Source: Epiperipatus broadwayi
Lineage: Eukaryota; Onychophora; Udeonychophora; Euonychophora; Peripatidae
Assembly (NCBI GenBank): GCA_028023455.1
Contig: JAQFVV010000030.1
Span: 9,574,876 to 9,638,875, forward strand
Direction of reading: 5' to 3'
DNA length: 64,000 nucleotides
Below the pieces are notes generated by a model. That model was not told the origin of the DNA. It did no database searches and saw only the letters and a list, made by a program, of their open reading frames with translations. The translations under genes and the position numbers were made by a program. Below are positions 23,038-34,699 of the stretch, in pieces. The stretch's first letter is position 1. Each line of letters starts with the position of its first letter.

Positions 23038-23153
23038 TATAAATGAATTAATATATAGGGTATATAAGCACATACTTTCACACGACCCACCTACTCTCCA
23101 CTCTATCTCATAACACTGATACACTTGAACACATATATGTTGAAAAGATAAAT

Positions 23154-23204
23154 AATCACCGATATATGTATTTCATGCTAAACCAGCAATCATCAGTTGG
23201 TCCA
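23154..23204 (-). ncRNA. Hammerhead motif, family C (helix I cut by the junction)
   Basis: CTGATGA, TGCT-GGTTT-AGCA and GAAA are all intact on the minus strand. The outer AATCTGG of helix I is missing because the palindrome junction falls there, and TTGGT is changed to TCGGT. Confidence 0.65.
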
Positions 23205-23329
23205 TCATTAGATTTTCAATTGGATGAACAGTTGAAGAGTTGGAGTAGATTGAAGCCTGTCAATTAGTATGAGATTTGGCTATCTTAATATATATCTGAG
23301 CACTTATAGCATATATGTGTAGAGATGGT

Positions 23330-23384
23330 AATCTGGACCAACTGATGATTGCTGGTTTAGCATGAAATACGTATATTGGTGATT
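23330..23384 (+). ncRNA. Hammerhead ribozyme motif, family C (best copy)
   Basis: The 55-nt motif has AATC-tgg-ACCAA | CTGATGA | T | TGCT-GGTTT-AGCA | T | GAAA | TACGTATA | TTGGT-GATT. All core bases fit the hammerhead consensus. Helix I has 9 pairs with a bulge suited to a tertiary contact with loop II. Helix III is the exact palindrome ATACGTAT, so it can form a full 8-pair helix only between two molecules. Predicted cleavage falls after 23375 (NUH triplet ATA). Confidence 0.8.
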
Positions 23385-23544
23385 ATTTATCTTTTCAGCA
23401 TATTTGTGTTCAAGTGTATCAGTGTTATGAGATAGAGTGGAGAGTGGTGGATCGTGTGAAAGTCTGTGCTCATATACCCTATATATTACATATATAGACA
23501 CAGGTATATAATAAGCCTGTGTGTTTCAGTTATAAATGAATTAA

Positions 23545-25590
23545 TTAAAAATGACAAATGTTAAGTATAGCAAAATCTTGCACTCATATATGTAGTTATG
23601 TGCTCTAATTTTAAAATCTGGTTCAAATAAATAAAGCTGGAGATATCAAACAAACAATAACTCATATTATTTTTCTTTTTATAAAGTAAAATATTCATTT
23701 ATTATTTATTTATTTTATCCTTTTATTAATGTAAATAAAATTTTAAATTTATTAGTTAATCAATTTGCCTTGTATTTCTTTTAGTTAAGATTATATCATT
23801 TATAATTGGTTATGTTGGTCATATTCTAAAGAAATAAATCGCAAACACATATATATTTTATTTTATGTGAAACCTTGAAAATATTATCCTATAAGATATC
23901 CCGTACTTATTTATCATATTTGGTGGTGTTTTAAAAAGTGAAGTTAAAAACCATAATATTTATTAGACTCACCATAACAATATATACACACTCATGCAGA
24001 TTAGATATTTTAAAAACATTAAAAATATATACATGTTTATCTCATTTGAAGATAAATCCACACCCTGCATTGCATACCTGAGATATTTAGTTTGTTTTAA
24101 AATGTAGTTAGATGTAATAAAATTTCCATGTCACCAAAGCTACATAAATGTTTGGATACACTTAAGATTAAATATACTCTATTACCCCTAAGTCTCATTA
24201 CCATTGTAGCTCAACCCCATACTGTTACAATTTTGGTTGGCATTAAAACATTACATAACATCATCTAAGTACCACAGTAACAGAATATGTATTGACTGTT
24301 GTATGTAAAAAAATAATATTTGTTAAATTTTATTCCATAAAAGTAATTTAATTTTAAAATTTATATAATCCTAAGAAATTTGGTGTAAGGATAGAGGTAC
24401 TCAAACAATATGTTTTAAAAAAGTAATTATATAATATTCAATTGAATGAATTGGTACTTTTTTCTAACATTCACACTCAATGAATCAGGAAATTTTAGTT
24501 CATAAGTCTATTATTTTCCCCACTTCACTAAACCACCCAAATCAAGCAATATTCTACATTTAAATAATATAGACAATATTTATATTTAACATTTATAAAT
24601 AAATTTTTATTATCAATACAATAGTTTCTCTGTATTAATAAACATTTCACTAACTTTAATATTAATCTATATTAGATAATGTAAATTTTTAGTGTTATAT
24701 TCTCTCTTTTTAAGAGACACAATGATTTCATGCCTTATCACGTTATTCATAGTGGTAGAATAATCAACTCGAAAATAAAAAAAATTTAGTTGAAGTTGAA
24801 CTTACTATTTTTCATGATAGAATGCCACATCATCTTTTGAGCAATTAACTATTCAATAATTTTGAATGATTTAATAAATTCAGTTAATTCTATTGGTTAC
24901 TATTATACACCAAACATAATAACTTTGACTCAAGAGTATATCAGTATAAGATATATATTCTCCAGTATAAATTAATACTAAATTTAAAAGAAAAACTAAC
25001 AATGTTAGTACAAAGAAATATTATGAGTGTTAATAAATAAAATACTGTACTTATTGTTTTAAGTGTAGCATATTGTTTAATTCATGGGATTTAGCATATA
25101 TTGTATTTTTTTGAACATATATATCTTTACGTTAATGCTTAAATCAAAAAATAAACTAAATATATTTATCATTATAATAGCAAAATTAAACTCCAATAAC
25201 ATTTTTTCATAGTCAGATTCTTGAATATCTTTTAAGTTTTTTTATTTTAATATCCTCAAAGTTTTCTCAATTTTTTCCAGCCCTTCAATTCATATCATTC
25301 TCTAAAACAATTATACATAGTTGTGAGTGTTTAATGATGTAAACTATCATTACTCTTCTTCTTCAATTATTCTCAATATATTTATGGCCACTTGAATATT
25401 GCCTGTGTAATTTTCATTATTTTATGCTATTTAAAAATGCATGTTTTAAAAATATATTTTAAAGTCAATTTTAGAAGAATAAATGCTTACATTAGTTGTA
25501 ATTAGTTTTATTTTTAATTAAATAATTTGTTTATATATTTAAATGTAAACCTATTATTATAAAATGCTGAAAACTTTGAAATGATTGAAA
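23545..25590. other. AT-rich DNA, no recognised feature
   Basis: One stretch near 24050-24270 is somewhat GC-richer but has no open frame, splice pattern or repeat match that I can support. Confidence 0.5.
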
Positions 25591-25592
25591 TC

Positions 25593-25905
25593 GAAGTCAA
25601 TCTCCGATAAAGCGTTATTTCTTAAATATTATAAATCTCCCACCATAGGTGGTTAAAAATGAGACTGATTTTTTCCTGCGATGGGTTAAATAGATTTGTA
25701 TAACTGAATATTTGATTATAACATCAGGCATACAATAGACTCAAGCCCTGATTTAAGCGTGGTCTGTAAGAATTGGTGTGTATAGAATGTACGCTTTAAA
25801 CTTAAGTGATTCACGTAAGATTTTTAAACTCTTACTGGCAGAAGAGTGCGCAGAGATTTATAATATTTAAGAAATAGCACATTATCAGATATTGACTTCC
25901 ATTTG
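25593..25905. repeat. Foldback element with 47-50 bp terminal inverted repeats
   Basis: Left gaagtcaat...tatttcttaaatattataaatctc (25593-25639) is inverted at 25854-25905 (gagatttataatatttaagaaata...attgacttc). The centre holds a smaller hairpin (ccaccataggtgg) and moderately GC-rich unique sequence. No ORF; MITE-like. Confidence 0.7.
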
Positions 25906-27260
25906 AATAATTATATATTAAAATGGACTTCATTTAATAACCAAAAATTTTTGCTTGTTTTAACATTTTATTTACCAGCTATAAGTCCATATATGTTGAT
26001 GGAAACAACCTATCTTTCACACATCCACTATGAATTACTTTATCTTCCCTAGGATTGAGTATGTAAATCTTTGCTAATAGTAAACTGATTTAAGGACCTG
26101 AAAGTTTATAAAATCACTCTCTATTAAAAGCACCGTCAATGAATGTTAGTTTATTTAAAAGCTCTAAATATAAGCGACTCCCATGTTTTTAAAATATTTA
26201 TTGATGGGGAGTTCTCATAATTCATAGTATATGTTTGAAAGATAGTTTTTTTCTATCTAAATTACATATATATATATATAAATTCTATGTTATGTATATA
26301 TATATATTGCAACCACAACAATAGTTATATTACAATTGTGGGGGGGGGGGGATAATAAAAACTCATTTGAACGGACTAATAAATATACAAACTAACATTT
26401 ACTTTTGTGAATGGCACTTAAAAAATAAAAGTGTATACTGTCTAAGGGTTAACCTTTTAAATGTTTTCAAAAATTAAAATAATGCTTGTTGAAAAAAAAG
26501 TAATAGAGGTTTTATTTTTTTAAAACAGAAAAATTTTACTATTTAAACAATGGTAAATATTATTTCTTTTAAACAATGAAATAGAATTATAATCAATTTC
26601 TTTTAAACTTTTTACACATACTTGAAAGACTAGAAAGTTACTTTAGAACTGTTGTAACAAGAATTGTAACTAACTATTTATTATTTAGGACACAATAAAG
26701 TATTATTAAATTATTTAAATATTTGTTTGTTTTAAATTAAAGGAACTTATTTAATAAATCTTTATTTAAAACCTTATCTAGTGTATAATTATATTTTAAG
26801 CTACAAATAAAGTAAACTTTAATGAGAATATTAAATCTGGGTTTAGAATTTTTACAACTATCCAATAAGCTAAACTAATACTTTAAAAATAATTAAGTTC
26901 ATCATAATCTAATCTTGTTTTAAAGAAATATCTTCCAATAACAGTTTTTTACAACTAATATGTGAACATATTAGATCATTTATCATATTTAATATGCACA
27001 CTGACTCATTTAAATAATAATAAAAAAACTATATAAGTTTTTTTTAAAAAATATACCAGCATAATACATAAACATAGTTCTGGATGCAGAACTTAAGGTT
27101 ATAATATATATTCAAAAAATGATAAATAAAAAGAAAATAATTGACAAAATTATGCAAAAATAAATTTGCTAACAAAATATTAAACTAATAACAAGCAAAG
27201 TCTGAAGAAAAACATAGAATAATATTTAAATAACTGAGTAAAACATATATTATTATTATA
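25906..27260. other. AT-rich DNA with simple repeats
   Basis: A G-run of about 12 at 26339-26351 and TA runs near 26267 and 26296. No gene recognised. Confidence 0.5.
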
Positions 27261-27261
27261 A

Positions 27262-27665
27262 ACCTAATAATAGAGATAAAAAGTTTATTAAATGATTTTA
27301 TTGACTATGCACTAAAAAGAAATAAAATATTTATTTTTTCAACCCCAATTGGAATCTTTAGATTTGACTTAAAATAAAAGCATGGACATCCAGAAGTTAA
27401 TTAAGTCAATCCCTATTTTTTATAATAAGAGATTGACTTAATTATTTTCTGGACCTTTCATGCTTTTATTTTAAGTTAAATCTAAAAACTTCAATTGTGA
27501 TTGAAGAAACAATTATTTTACATCTTTTTAGTGCATAGTCAATAAAAGCATTTAATATAAAAAATTGTTTATCTCTATTATTGTCAAGTTTTTAGTATTG
27601 GTACAGTAAATGAAAATGAAAAGTATATCACACTTTAAATTGACTGGACACAGTTGATTTATATA
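27262..27665. repeat. Family D foldback repeat, copy 2
   Basis: Palindromic core centred near 27415 (tgactatgcactaaaaag ... ctttttagtgcatagtca), with a right-hand tail shared with 10990-11340. The left arm also extends inverted into that tail (aataatagagataaa against tttatctctattatt), so this is again an unequal inverted pair. Confidence 0.7.
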
Positions 27666-27679
27666 TATATATATATGTA

Positions 27680-28741
27680 CACCTGGGTCTCGTTTTATGC
27701 GATTATTTTAATGTGATTTTGAAGTTATGTGAGTCATGTTTCTTCTTAATATTTTTCATATTTCACTATATTTATTAGATATCAAGAAATTTAAATTATT
27801 AATAACTTATTTTGACTTGAAATACTTTTTTTTTTAAAATATAATGTTATATTAGCAGCTAATGTGAATATGGCCTGAAGCTATATTAAAAATAAATATC
27901 CTACTTATACTAATGAGTAAATAATAATAATAGATTTATACTTACATATAAAAATATCACAATAAATATTCAAAAATTTTGAACTTTTAAAATGTATTTT
28001 ATTAGGTGCAACTGAAATAAATAATGTAGATTTTTAAAATCAATAATGAAGATTTTATTGGTTATATAAACTAAAAATAATATTTTTAATGATAATGTAT
28101 AATGTTTTTGTTTTGATTGCTATCCTCATTTTTTTAATATAGAAACAAAGTGTGAACCTTTAAAATTTATTTCCGTAGTAAAAATCAGTTGTCAACAGAA
28201 AACCATTAACACAGCACAAGACTGAAATTGGCACTAGTTGTGTAAATGGGATGAAACAGAATATGGTAAAAATTAGAGTGGGGAATGGAAAATAAAGTGT
28301 CTAACAAAGTTTTTTTGGGCATAATTGCTGAGAGGTTCTTGACTTCATTCAAGAAGAAGCTACATCACATCACATCGATGAATCTGATTTCTTACCAGTT
28401 TACAAATGAACCACACATTCAAAAATAGCAATAATGATTAAAATATGTGTGAAAAAATGTCAAATTAAGTACTGTAGTTAATAAAAAAAAGTAAAAAAAG
28501 TTTGTCTTGTACCAATTTTTTTCAAATATTTGTTATTTTTTATTAGTCATACTTTATTTCCTTATTTTTTAATGCAAATTTTAAAGTAAATTTTCATTGT
28601 TGCTTTGCTTTTATGTGAATTCTGAAAATTAAAAGATCCTATCCCCCATTTTTCAAGGTAAGTTAAATCTATTTTTATGCGATTTTTTTTAATGCAGGTT
28701 TTCTGTCGAACCTATCTACTGCATAAAACGAGACCCAGATG
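27680..28741. mobile_element. Tigger/pogo-like DNA transposon, non-autonomous or decayed
   Basis: Termini are CACCTGGGTCTCGTTTTATGC at the left and its inverse (reading CATCTGGGTCTCG...) at the right, 20 of 21 matching, each directly bordered by TA. The TA target and subterminal atgcgatt repeats (27697 and 28676) fit the pogo/Tigger branch of Tc1/mariner. The 1,062-bp interior has no usable ORF. It interrupts the family D tail, whose sequence resumes after 28744. Confidence 0.75.
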
Positions 28742-28744
28742 TAT

Positions 28745-29110
28745 ACACATCACCAGATATTTCTGCTATAAATTAAAATGTATATCCATTATGTATAATA
28801 TCATATTTAGTAATAATACATATGTATATATTGCAAATTAACTTCACTTAATAATATTTACTAAGGCAATAAACCTTTAAGCATGTGTGCTTGAAAATGC
28901 AAAGGTAGAGACCTCTACAGGTCTTAACCACAAGCTTACTCTTTGAATTTTTTTTATTTTAAATCAATGTCATAATATAGTATATGTAAGTCATTAGATA
29001 TTTTTGCAGTAAGTTAATATATATATATATATATACTCTTAATGTTATATAAATTTCTATTTTATACTCTTAATGCATATATATTTAGTATATATATATA
29101 TGTATTTAAT
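28745..29110. repeat. Resumed family D tail and a family F fragment
   Basis: At 28750-28800, catcaccagatatttctgc continues family D beyond the Tigger insertion. Family F sequence (tatttactaaggc ... agacctctacagg...ttaaccacaagctta) occupies 28845-28935. TA runs lie at 29015-29034 and near 29088. Confidence 0.5.
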
Positions 29111-29112
29111 TA

Positions 29113-29340
29113 TATATGTGTGATAAATCAATAACTAACTTTTCAATTTAAATTGATATTTTATTTTAAAACAATTGTTTTTAAAAAAAGTGCTAAAGAA
29201 AAATATTCAATCTTTTTTAACTTTTCACAATGGTTTTAAATAATGCAGGTTTTTTAGTTTTTTTTTTTTTTTAAAAAAATTGTTTTAACACAAAAACAAT
29301 TTTAAATAGAAACTTAGTTATTGATTTATTATACATATAC
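29113..29340. repeat. Foldback element with about 75-bp arms
   Basis: Left ataaatcaataactaa...aaaacaattgttttt is inverted at the right end (aaaaattgtttt...ttagttattgatttat). The centre, about 65 bp, is T/A-rich. No ORF. Confidence 0.65.
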
Positions 29341-29384
29341 AATTATGTACACATACTAAATGTGATCAAAAGTTTAAAATGGTT

Positions 29385-29725
29385 TAAAAAATGTTATTAA
29401 ATTGAAAGAAAAAATGTTTAAACTGCCCTCTTATGATCATTATTTAAAACAAATGAAAATTCAGTTCTAAGAATAATTGTTAACTGCAGATATGTGAAAT
29501 TATTGAATATTTTTCATATTTTTCATGCCTTCTATTTCATATCTATCAAACTAGTTGGCATAATTAGAGTGATATAATTTAGTCATATAAATTTTCAAGC
29601 AATTATATTAAATTTAAGTATATTAAACCTCAATTTTAAATTTTTATTCTTAACTTGAAAAAGGTCAAAAGTTCACAATAAACAAACCGATTTTCTAAAT
29701 TCAATAAAAGAATTTAAAAACTAAT
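29385..29725. repeat. Dispersed repeat E, copy 2
   Basis: Aligns with 12485-12830 with scattered substitutions and small gaps. Confidence 0.6.
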
Positions 29726-29779
29726 GTGATTGTTGCTGATTCTTTTCAATAATTTGCTTATCAAATCTTGGAAATATAT

Positions 29780-30345
29780 GTGTATGTGCAGGTTGTGCAG
29801 GGCACAAAGGCAATTCATTATGGGAGGGTCAAGATGCTAAGATAATTAATTAAATGTATATTATAAGTAAAAATGTTTACATTTTCAAATCACTTCATTG
29901 TTTGAAATGTGTTCGAGTGAAATATTTTTTATTTAAATATGAGTAGAATACTTCTTTACTTAAACTTATTATAACAATTGCTTCAGCCTTGAATTTTCAA
30001 AAAAAAATATATATTACATATATATTCCTATCATTGTGCTAAACTGAACAGGCTGGCACCATTTTGTCACAACAATTAATAAAGCTTATACATAAATGTT
30101 TAGATTTCTGAATCACTTTACAGTTAGAAACACTTACTGATTGTAAACGTTTTTTATTTAAATGTAAAAGAAATACTTCTATACTTAGACATGTGACAAT
30201 TGCACAAATTTTGAAATGTACTTCATATATACTCTGCCTTTGCACAAAACTGACCAGGTGCAACAGCCTTTTGTCATTATAATTAATAAAATTTATATGT
30301 AAATGCAAATGTTTACATTTTGTAATTTTATTTAAATATTCTAAT
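29780..30345. repeat. Short tandem array, about 220-bp unit
   Basis: Landmarks recur at about 216-225 bp spacing: aatacttct at 29947 and 30172, aattaataaa at about 30074 and 30291, plus the tttacattttcaaat / caaatgtttacatttt and ttttttatttaaat segments. About 2.5 diverged units. The 108-codon minus-strand frame here is a by-product of the repeat. Confidence 0.55.
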
Positions 30346-30469
30346 TTATATAAAAAATAACACATTATTATTAATAATTACTAATTCATTTAAAAATAAA
30401 ACTCATTTTAAAAATATTGCCTCATAATTACAGTAATTCTGAATGTGATGAAATTATCTTTATCAATGA

Positions 30470-30565
30470 TATTTTATGCAGGTCATATGTGTTATTCAGT
30501 TTAGTAATAGAGTGCTTGGCTCTGGAGTATGGGATTCTAGGATTGATTCTGCTTCTGTCTTGTGT
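30470..30565 (+). repeat. Possible tRNA-like SINE fragment
   Basis: agagtgcttggctctgg followed by attctaggattgattctgcttc resembles a tRNA anticodon arm plus T-arm (B box GATTGATTC). No poly-A tail typical of the other SINEs is seen, so this is tentative. Confidence 0.25.
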
Positions 30566-30569
30566 AAAA

Positions 30570-31350
30570 TATTTTAATAGCAATATTATATTTCTTTTCG
30601 TTATTATACTATATTATATTTTTACACATTTTATCAAATACCTTTTTTTAAAAATTTTAATAAAGATATTATCTTTTTAATGTCATATTATATTTTTTAC
30701 ATGTTTTATTAAACAGTTTTTCATTGAATGTGGACATAGATATGAATGTGGACATAGATACGTTCTCTAAAATAAAAACCCATAATTGATTTATAATCCA
30801 CATTACTGTTCAATTCTAAGGAAAACAAAATAAATAAAAAACATAATTTTAAAAAGATATTATTGCACATTTAATTCTTAACAATTTTTATGGTAACGAT
30901 ATTATTTAATGCAATTCTTTTGATTATAATAAAACTCCTGCATGAATGCACAAAATGTATCTAGTAGAGCAAATCAATTATTTGATTTTTTAAATAGTTA
31001 TTGAACATAACCTATGATTAAATAAAATAAAATGCCAAAAGTTTTAATGGCTTTTAAAAATTTATTAAATAAACAATATAAGTATAAAAATTTAAAATGT
31101 ATTACCTAAATAAAGCCTAGTTAAATCTCTAATTGTCAAACTATATATTAAATTATAATATAAATAGTATGATTTAGTTATTAATAAGCATTAAAAAAAT
31201 TAAATAATAAAGTATTAAGTAATATAAAGGGTTTAACCTTAAGACTATACATCTAGATGCAACAGTAGGAACCTCTACAAATCGTAACACCCCATTAATG
31301 ACCTTTAAAGACAATATTTATTATTCAATTAAAACAATATAAGCTATTTT
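30570..31350. other. AT-rich DNA with a family F fragment
   Basis: A 17-bp direct duplication (gaatgtggacatagata) occurs at about 30726-30762. A family F fragment lies at 31205-31275 (gcaacagtaggaacctctac). Otherwise unassigned. Confidence 0.4.
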
Positions 31351-31364
31351 TGTTAATAGAAAAT

Positions 31365-31796
31365 CAGCCATTAAGCTAATGCACATGCGCTTTGTAGATT
31401 TAACTATAAATGAATACTCTCACTTTCCAAACACAAGATAAAGTCTTTGTGAAAAGATAGAATGAATCTATTTATCCTTTCAACCCAAATGTTTAAGTAT
31501 GGACAAATCTTAAGCATTTGGAAATGAGAGCATTAAGATATTAAACAATCACTTTAAATTATCTTTACTATGCCTGAATGAATGATGCTTGCAAAATTTT
31601 ATAGAATTTACAAAATGTCATTCTTAGTTGAAATTAAACATATGTAAATAAGATATTTATTTTATATAGCTTGATGTTTTTAAACTGTAATAATAATCAG
31701 CCATTAAGTTAAAATCCACAAAGTGCATGTGCATTAGTTTAATGGCTGATTATTGTTACACTTTAAAAACATTGCCTATATAAAATAAATATCTTA
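31365..31796. mobile_element. Family B element, inverted-pair copy with 13-bp TSD
   Basis: Identical 13-bp direct repeats GTTAATAGAAAAT flank it (31352-31364 and 31797-31809). The left portion is a family B unit as at 8235. The right end folds back on it (aagatatttattttatatag / ctatataaaataaatatctt, and aatcagccattaa / tttaatggctgatt). One TSD around a unit plus its inverted partial copy repeats the family C pattern. Confidence 0.8.
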
Positions 31797-31809
31797 GTTA
31801 ATAGAAAAT

Positions 31810-32215
31810 GTTAAAAAAAAATTATTTGTAAAGGTTCTGAATTAAAAGTCACTAATGGATTTTTAAAACAAATATTTTTAACATGTTGGTATTAATAAAA
31901 ATGAAAGAGTTTTACCAGTCATGTCTTTCAAAGTTGATTTAGTAATAAACAATATAAGTATGAAAAATTAAAATATCAGACTATATATAGTAAATTATAA
32001 TTTCTAATTAGTGGAATAACTTGCACACAAAAAATTATTGAAGGAATTTAACTTTGTTAATAAAAAACAAGTATAAGTTTATGCATGAGAAATTTTGAAT
32101 GAGTTTACTGGTTAAAGTTTATCAAAATAATGGTAAAGAAGTCTAAGAGTTATATCAGCTTTTACAACTATTAAGAATAAAAATAAAAGATTCATATTCT
32201 GGCTATAAATAACAC
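31810..32215. other. AT-rich DNA, no recognised feature
   Basis: No gene or repeat recognised. Confidence 0.5.
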
Positions 32216-32232
32216 TTTTAATAAGCAGGTAA

Positions 32233-32460
32233 GATTCAAACTCAGACTTTCATATGACCCACCACTCTCAGTGCCATCTCATATTGCTGACCCACCTGAT
32301 CACACACATTGAAAAGATAAATAATCACCAATATACATGTGTGTGATCTGGTGGGTCAGCAATATGAGATGGCACTGAGAGTAGTGTGTCGTGTTTAAGT
32401 CTGAGTTCAAATCCTGCTTATATTGCATATATAAATGCAGGTTTAAGCCTGTGCAATGTA
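32233..32460. mobile_element. Family C palindromic element, short copy with 15-bp TSD
   Basis: Identical 15-bp repeats TTAATAAGCAGGTAA at 32218-32232 and 32461-32475 enclose a 228-bp palindrome. Only the outer part of the family C unit is present: the B-box-like gagttcaaatcc segment and tail. The arms meet near 32335 before the hammerhead is reached, so this pair is 5'-truncated on both arms. Confidence 0.85.
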
Positions 32461-32479
32461 TTAATAAGCAGGTAAATAA

Positions 32480-32880
32480 GTTTAGCAATAAAATTACTTA
32501 TATAATGACAAATCTGACCCAAGAAAGTGGAAGAGATGGTGCAATGATTTCATGAGTGTGTGTGAGAGTGGGGGGGGGGTCTTTTAAGTATGATCACTTA
32601 GATATTTAAAATAATTATCTTATTTGCAGATATTTTCTATCTCTATTGGCAATTTTACATGATTATCCAAAAAATAATATAAAAACTTTTGAAAGAAAAA
32701 ATTAAAATTTTTTAATTTACTAAATAAATATTTTTTTTAAAAATATTATTTAATTACTTTTTAAAAATTATTTTAGTAAACATTAATTTGTTTTATTTTG
32801 CTTTGCATAAAGATACATCTTACCAATGTGGTTGGCACTGTGTATTTGGGACTGCTAAGTGCAAAACTGAATTTATTAAT
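32480..32880. other. AT-rich DNA with a G-run
   Basis: gtgtgtgtgagagtgggggggggg at 32556-32579; nothing else assigned. Confidence 0.5.
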
Positions 32881-32884
32881 AAAT

Positions 32885-34605
32885 GAGTTTTTTCATTTGA
32901 TTTTATGAGTGTCATTGCCAAAAATGTTGATTCCCATAAGTATGTGGTCAAAAACTACAATAACACTCTTATGAGACTTTTTATGTAATTCTGGATATTC
33001 AGTTGTAATTTTAATCCAAAATTGAGTTATACTTGTCAAATTAAATAATAACTTTAATATATCATTACCTCTTAAATCTATTAATTTTTCCTGTTCCAAA
33101 TCAGTTAGGTTATTTTCTTGATCTATAAACTGATTTAAAATCCTCATAAAATCTTTTCATATGTCTTCTTCCTGTAGATAATACTGATCAAATACATAAC
33201 CAAGTCCTGTTAAATGTCCATAAACAATATTTTTCTATTCACTGATATTTAATAATATCAACTTCATTTATCAATTCTGAAAATGAATAAAACATGTCAT
33301 AGTTTTAACTTATTCTTGAATGTCTCAATTTTATTCTATAAATCAAAAGTAGTAGTATTTCATTGCAGGTTTAAGTTTAGTTCATTTATTAATAAAAATA
33401 TGTCTGCAAGCCAATCCAATTGTTATAAAAAATACTTCTCAATTCTGAATTTTTTGTTTCTAGAAATGTTTCAACTTCTTTTCTTAATTCATAAAGTCTT
33501 GTTAATATTTTCAATTTTGATAAGAATTTCTGCATGAAATTTTTGTTTACAGATCTTATTTCATTGGATAAACTTGAAAATGGTCTTGAATTTTGTGCAT
33601 TGCATCTACTATAATTTATTATTTTATTGATTAAGAACAATGTTCAAGTCAGGACACAATTTTTAGTAGCTAAATGCTAGTGGTGTATAACACAGTAAAT
33701 AAAAAATCAGTTTGTTGTTCACTACTTATTTAATGTTTTTGTAACTCCTAAATGTTTCCCAATCATATTTGAAACTCTATCAGTACATAAGCCAACATAA
33801 TTTCTTTCAATTGAGTGAGTTTTTTTCAATATAATTATCAATTGCTTTAAATATATCGGAACTAGTTGTGTGATTAGGAAGTTCAACACAATAAAAAAAC
33901 CATTCCTTTACATTATTGATTTTATAATCAACAATTGAATATAATACAAAAGAATGGCTTTATAGGTAACATCTGTAGATTTGTCTACTTGAATTGTATT
34001 TTTTGAATTAATTGATCTTCAACATCAGTCATTAATTCATTAAATCTGCATTCAATAGTATTGTTAATGACTGGTAAAGTTTTCATTTTGTCTTCAGAAA
34101 CTGTATCTAGGATTTCAAAATGCACATCTATTAAACATGGTAATAATTAAGTTTTCAGCATTAGAGTACTGCCTTTTGCTTAGCCATTCTTAACGCAATT
34201 AAATACGATGCTGTTACAAGAGACTTATCAACTAAAAGAAATTTTTTAAAAGTAAATTTTTGTTTTTTCGATTCAACAGTTTTTAAATTTCAAAAAAATC
34301 CAGTGACTGATTTTGTACATTTAAATGTTTAGCCTATAAATGTCACATTTATTTGCTGGTTTCATACTTCATTGGATAAAATTTCTCTGCAAAAAATGCA
34401 TTAACATCTGGGTAAATTTTCTTCTAATTCAGGCCAAGAAATGAAACCAACTTTTAAATAATTGGGATTGAATTGATGAGCAACAGAATATTTTCATTTT
34501 GCCTGAGATGAATAAAAAATATTTTCATTAGTATTCATAATATTTACACTTTGCTTTTGAAAAATATTTGCAATAATTTTTGGTGTTTTCTTGTTATTAT
34601 TCATT
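32885..34605 (-). pseudogene. Decayed hAT transposase, ZBED5/SCAND3-like, copy 2
   Basis: Read on the minus strand from 34605. MNNNKKTPKII leads to a BED-finger-like segment (FNPNYLKVGFISWPELEENLPRC-CIFC) and LVDKSLVTASYLIALRMAKQKA. A DESTD-region relic with ILFC-like sequence follows near 33880-34000, then KIINYSRCNAQNSRPFSSL...SKLKILTRLYELRKEVETFLE (33389-33640) and TFDL-NKIETFKNKLKLW. The C-terminal LIDLRGNDILKLLFNLTSITQFWIKITTEYPELHKK lies at 32893-33147. Domain order and near-full span match the family. Many stops and frameshifts make it inactive. Confidence 0.85.
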
Positions 34606-34699
34606 TTTAAATGGCTAAAATTTATCAAAAAAGTAAATATCAAGTAGTTAATATATTTAAATTTATAGTACACACTTATTATATAGTAATTCCTATCAC

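Larger units (their letters stand above)
23053..23528. mobile_element. Family C palindromic hammerhead element with 15-bp TSD
   Basis: A 476-bp palindrome is flanked by two identical 15-bp direct repeats, TATAAATGAATTAAT, at 23038-23052 and 23529-23543. Its left arm starts within the tail (atatagggtata) and its right arm runs to the full tail hairpin (...aagcctgtgtgtttcagt). The arms meet asymmetrically near 23205: the left arm breaks off inside helix I of its hammerhead, while the right arm extends further inward. One TSD around both arms shows that the pair entered as one unit. Confidence 0.9.

Noticed and set aside
27680-28741. hAT assignment from an apparent 8-bp TSD (atgtacac / atgtatac)
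   Set aside because: Extending the inverted repeat outward to CAYCTGGG leaves clean TA flanks, which fits pogo/Tigger better.
30039-30365. 108-codon minus-strand frame as a gene
   Set aside because: It lies in a tandem repeat and has no complex or conserved-looking segments.
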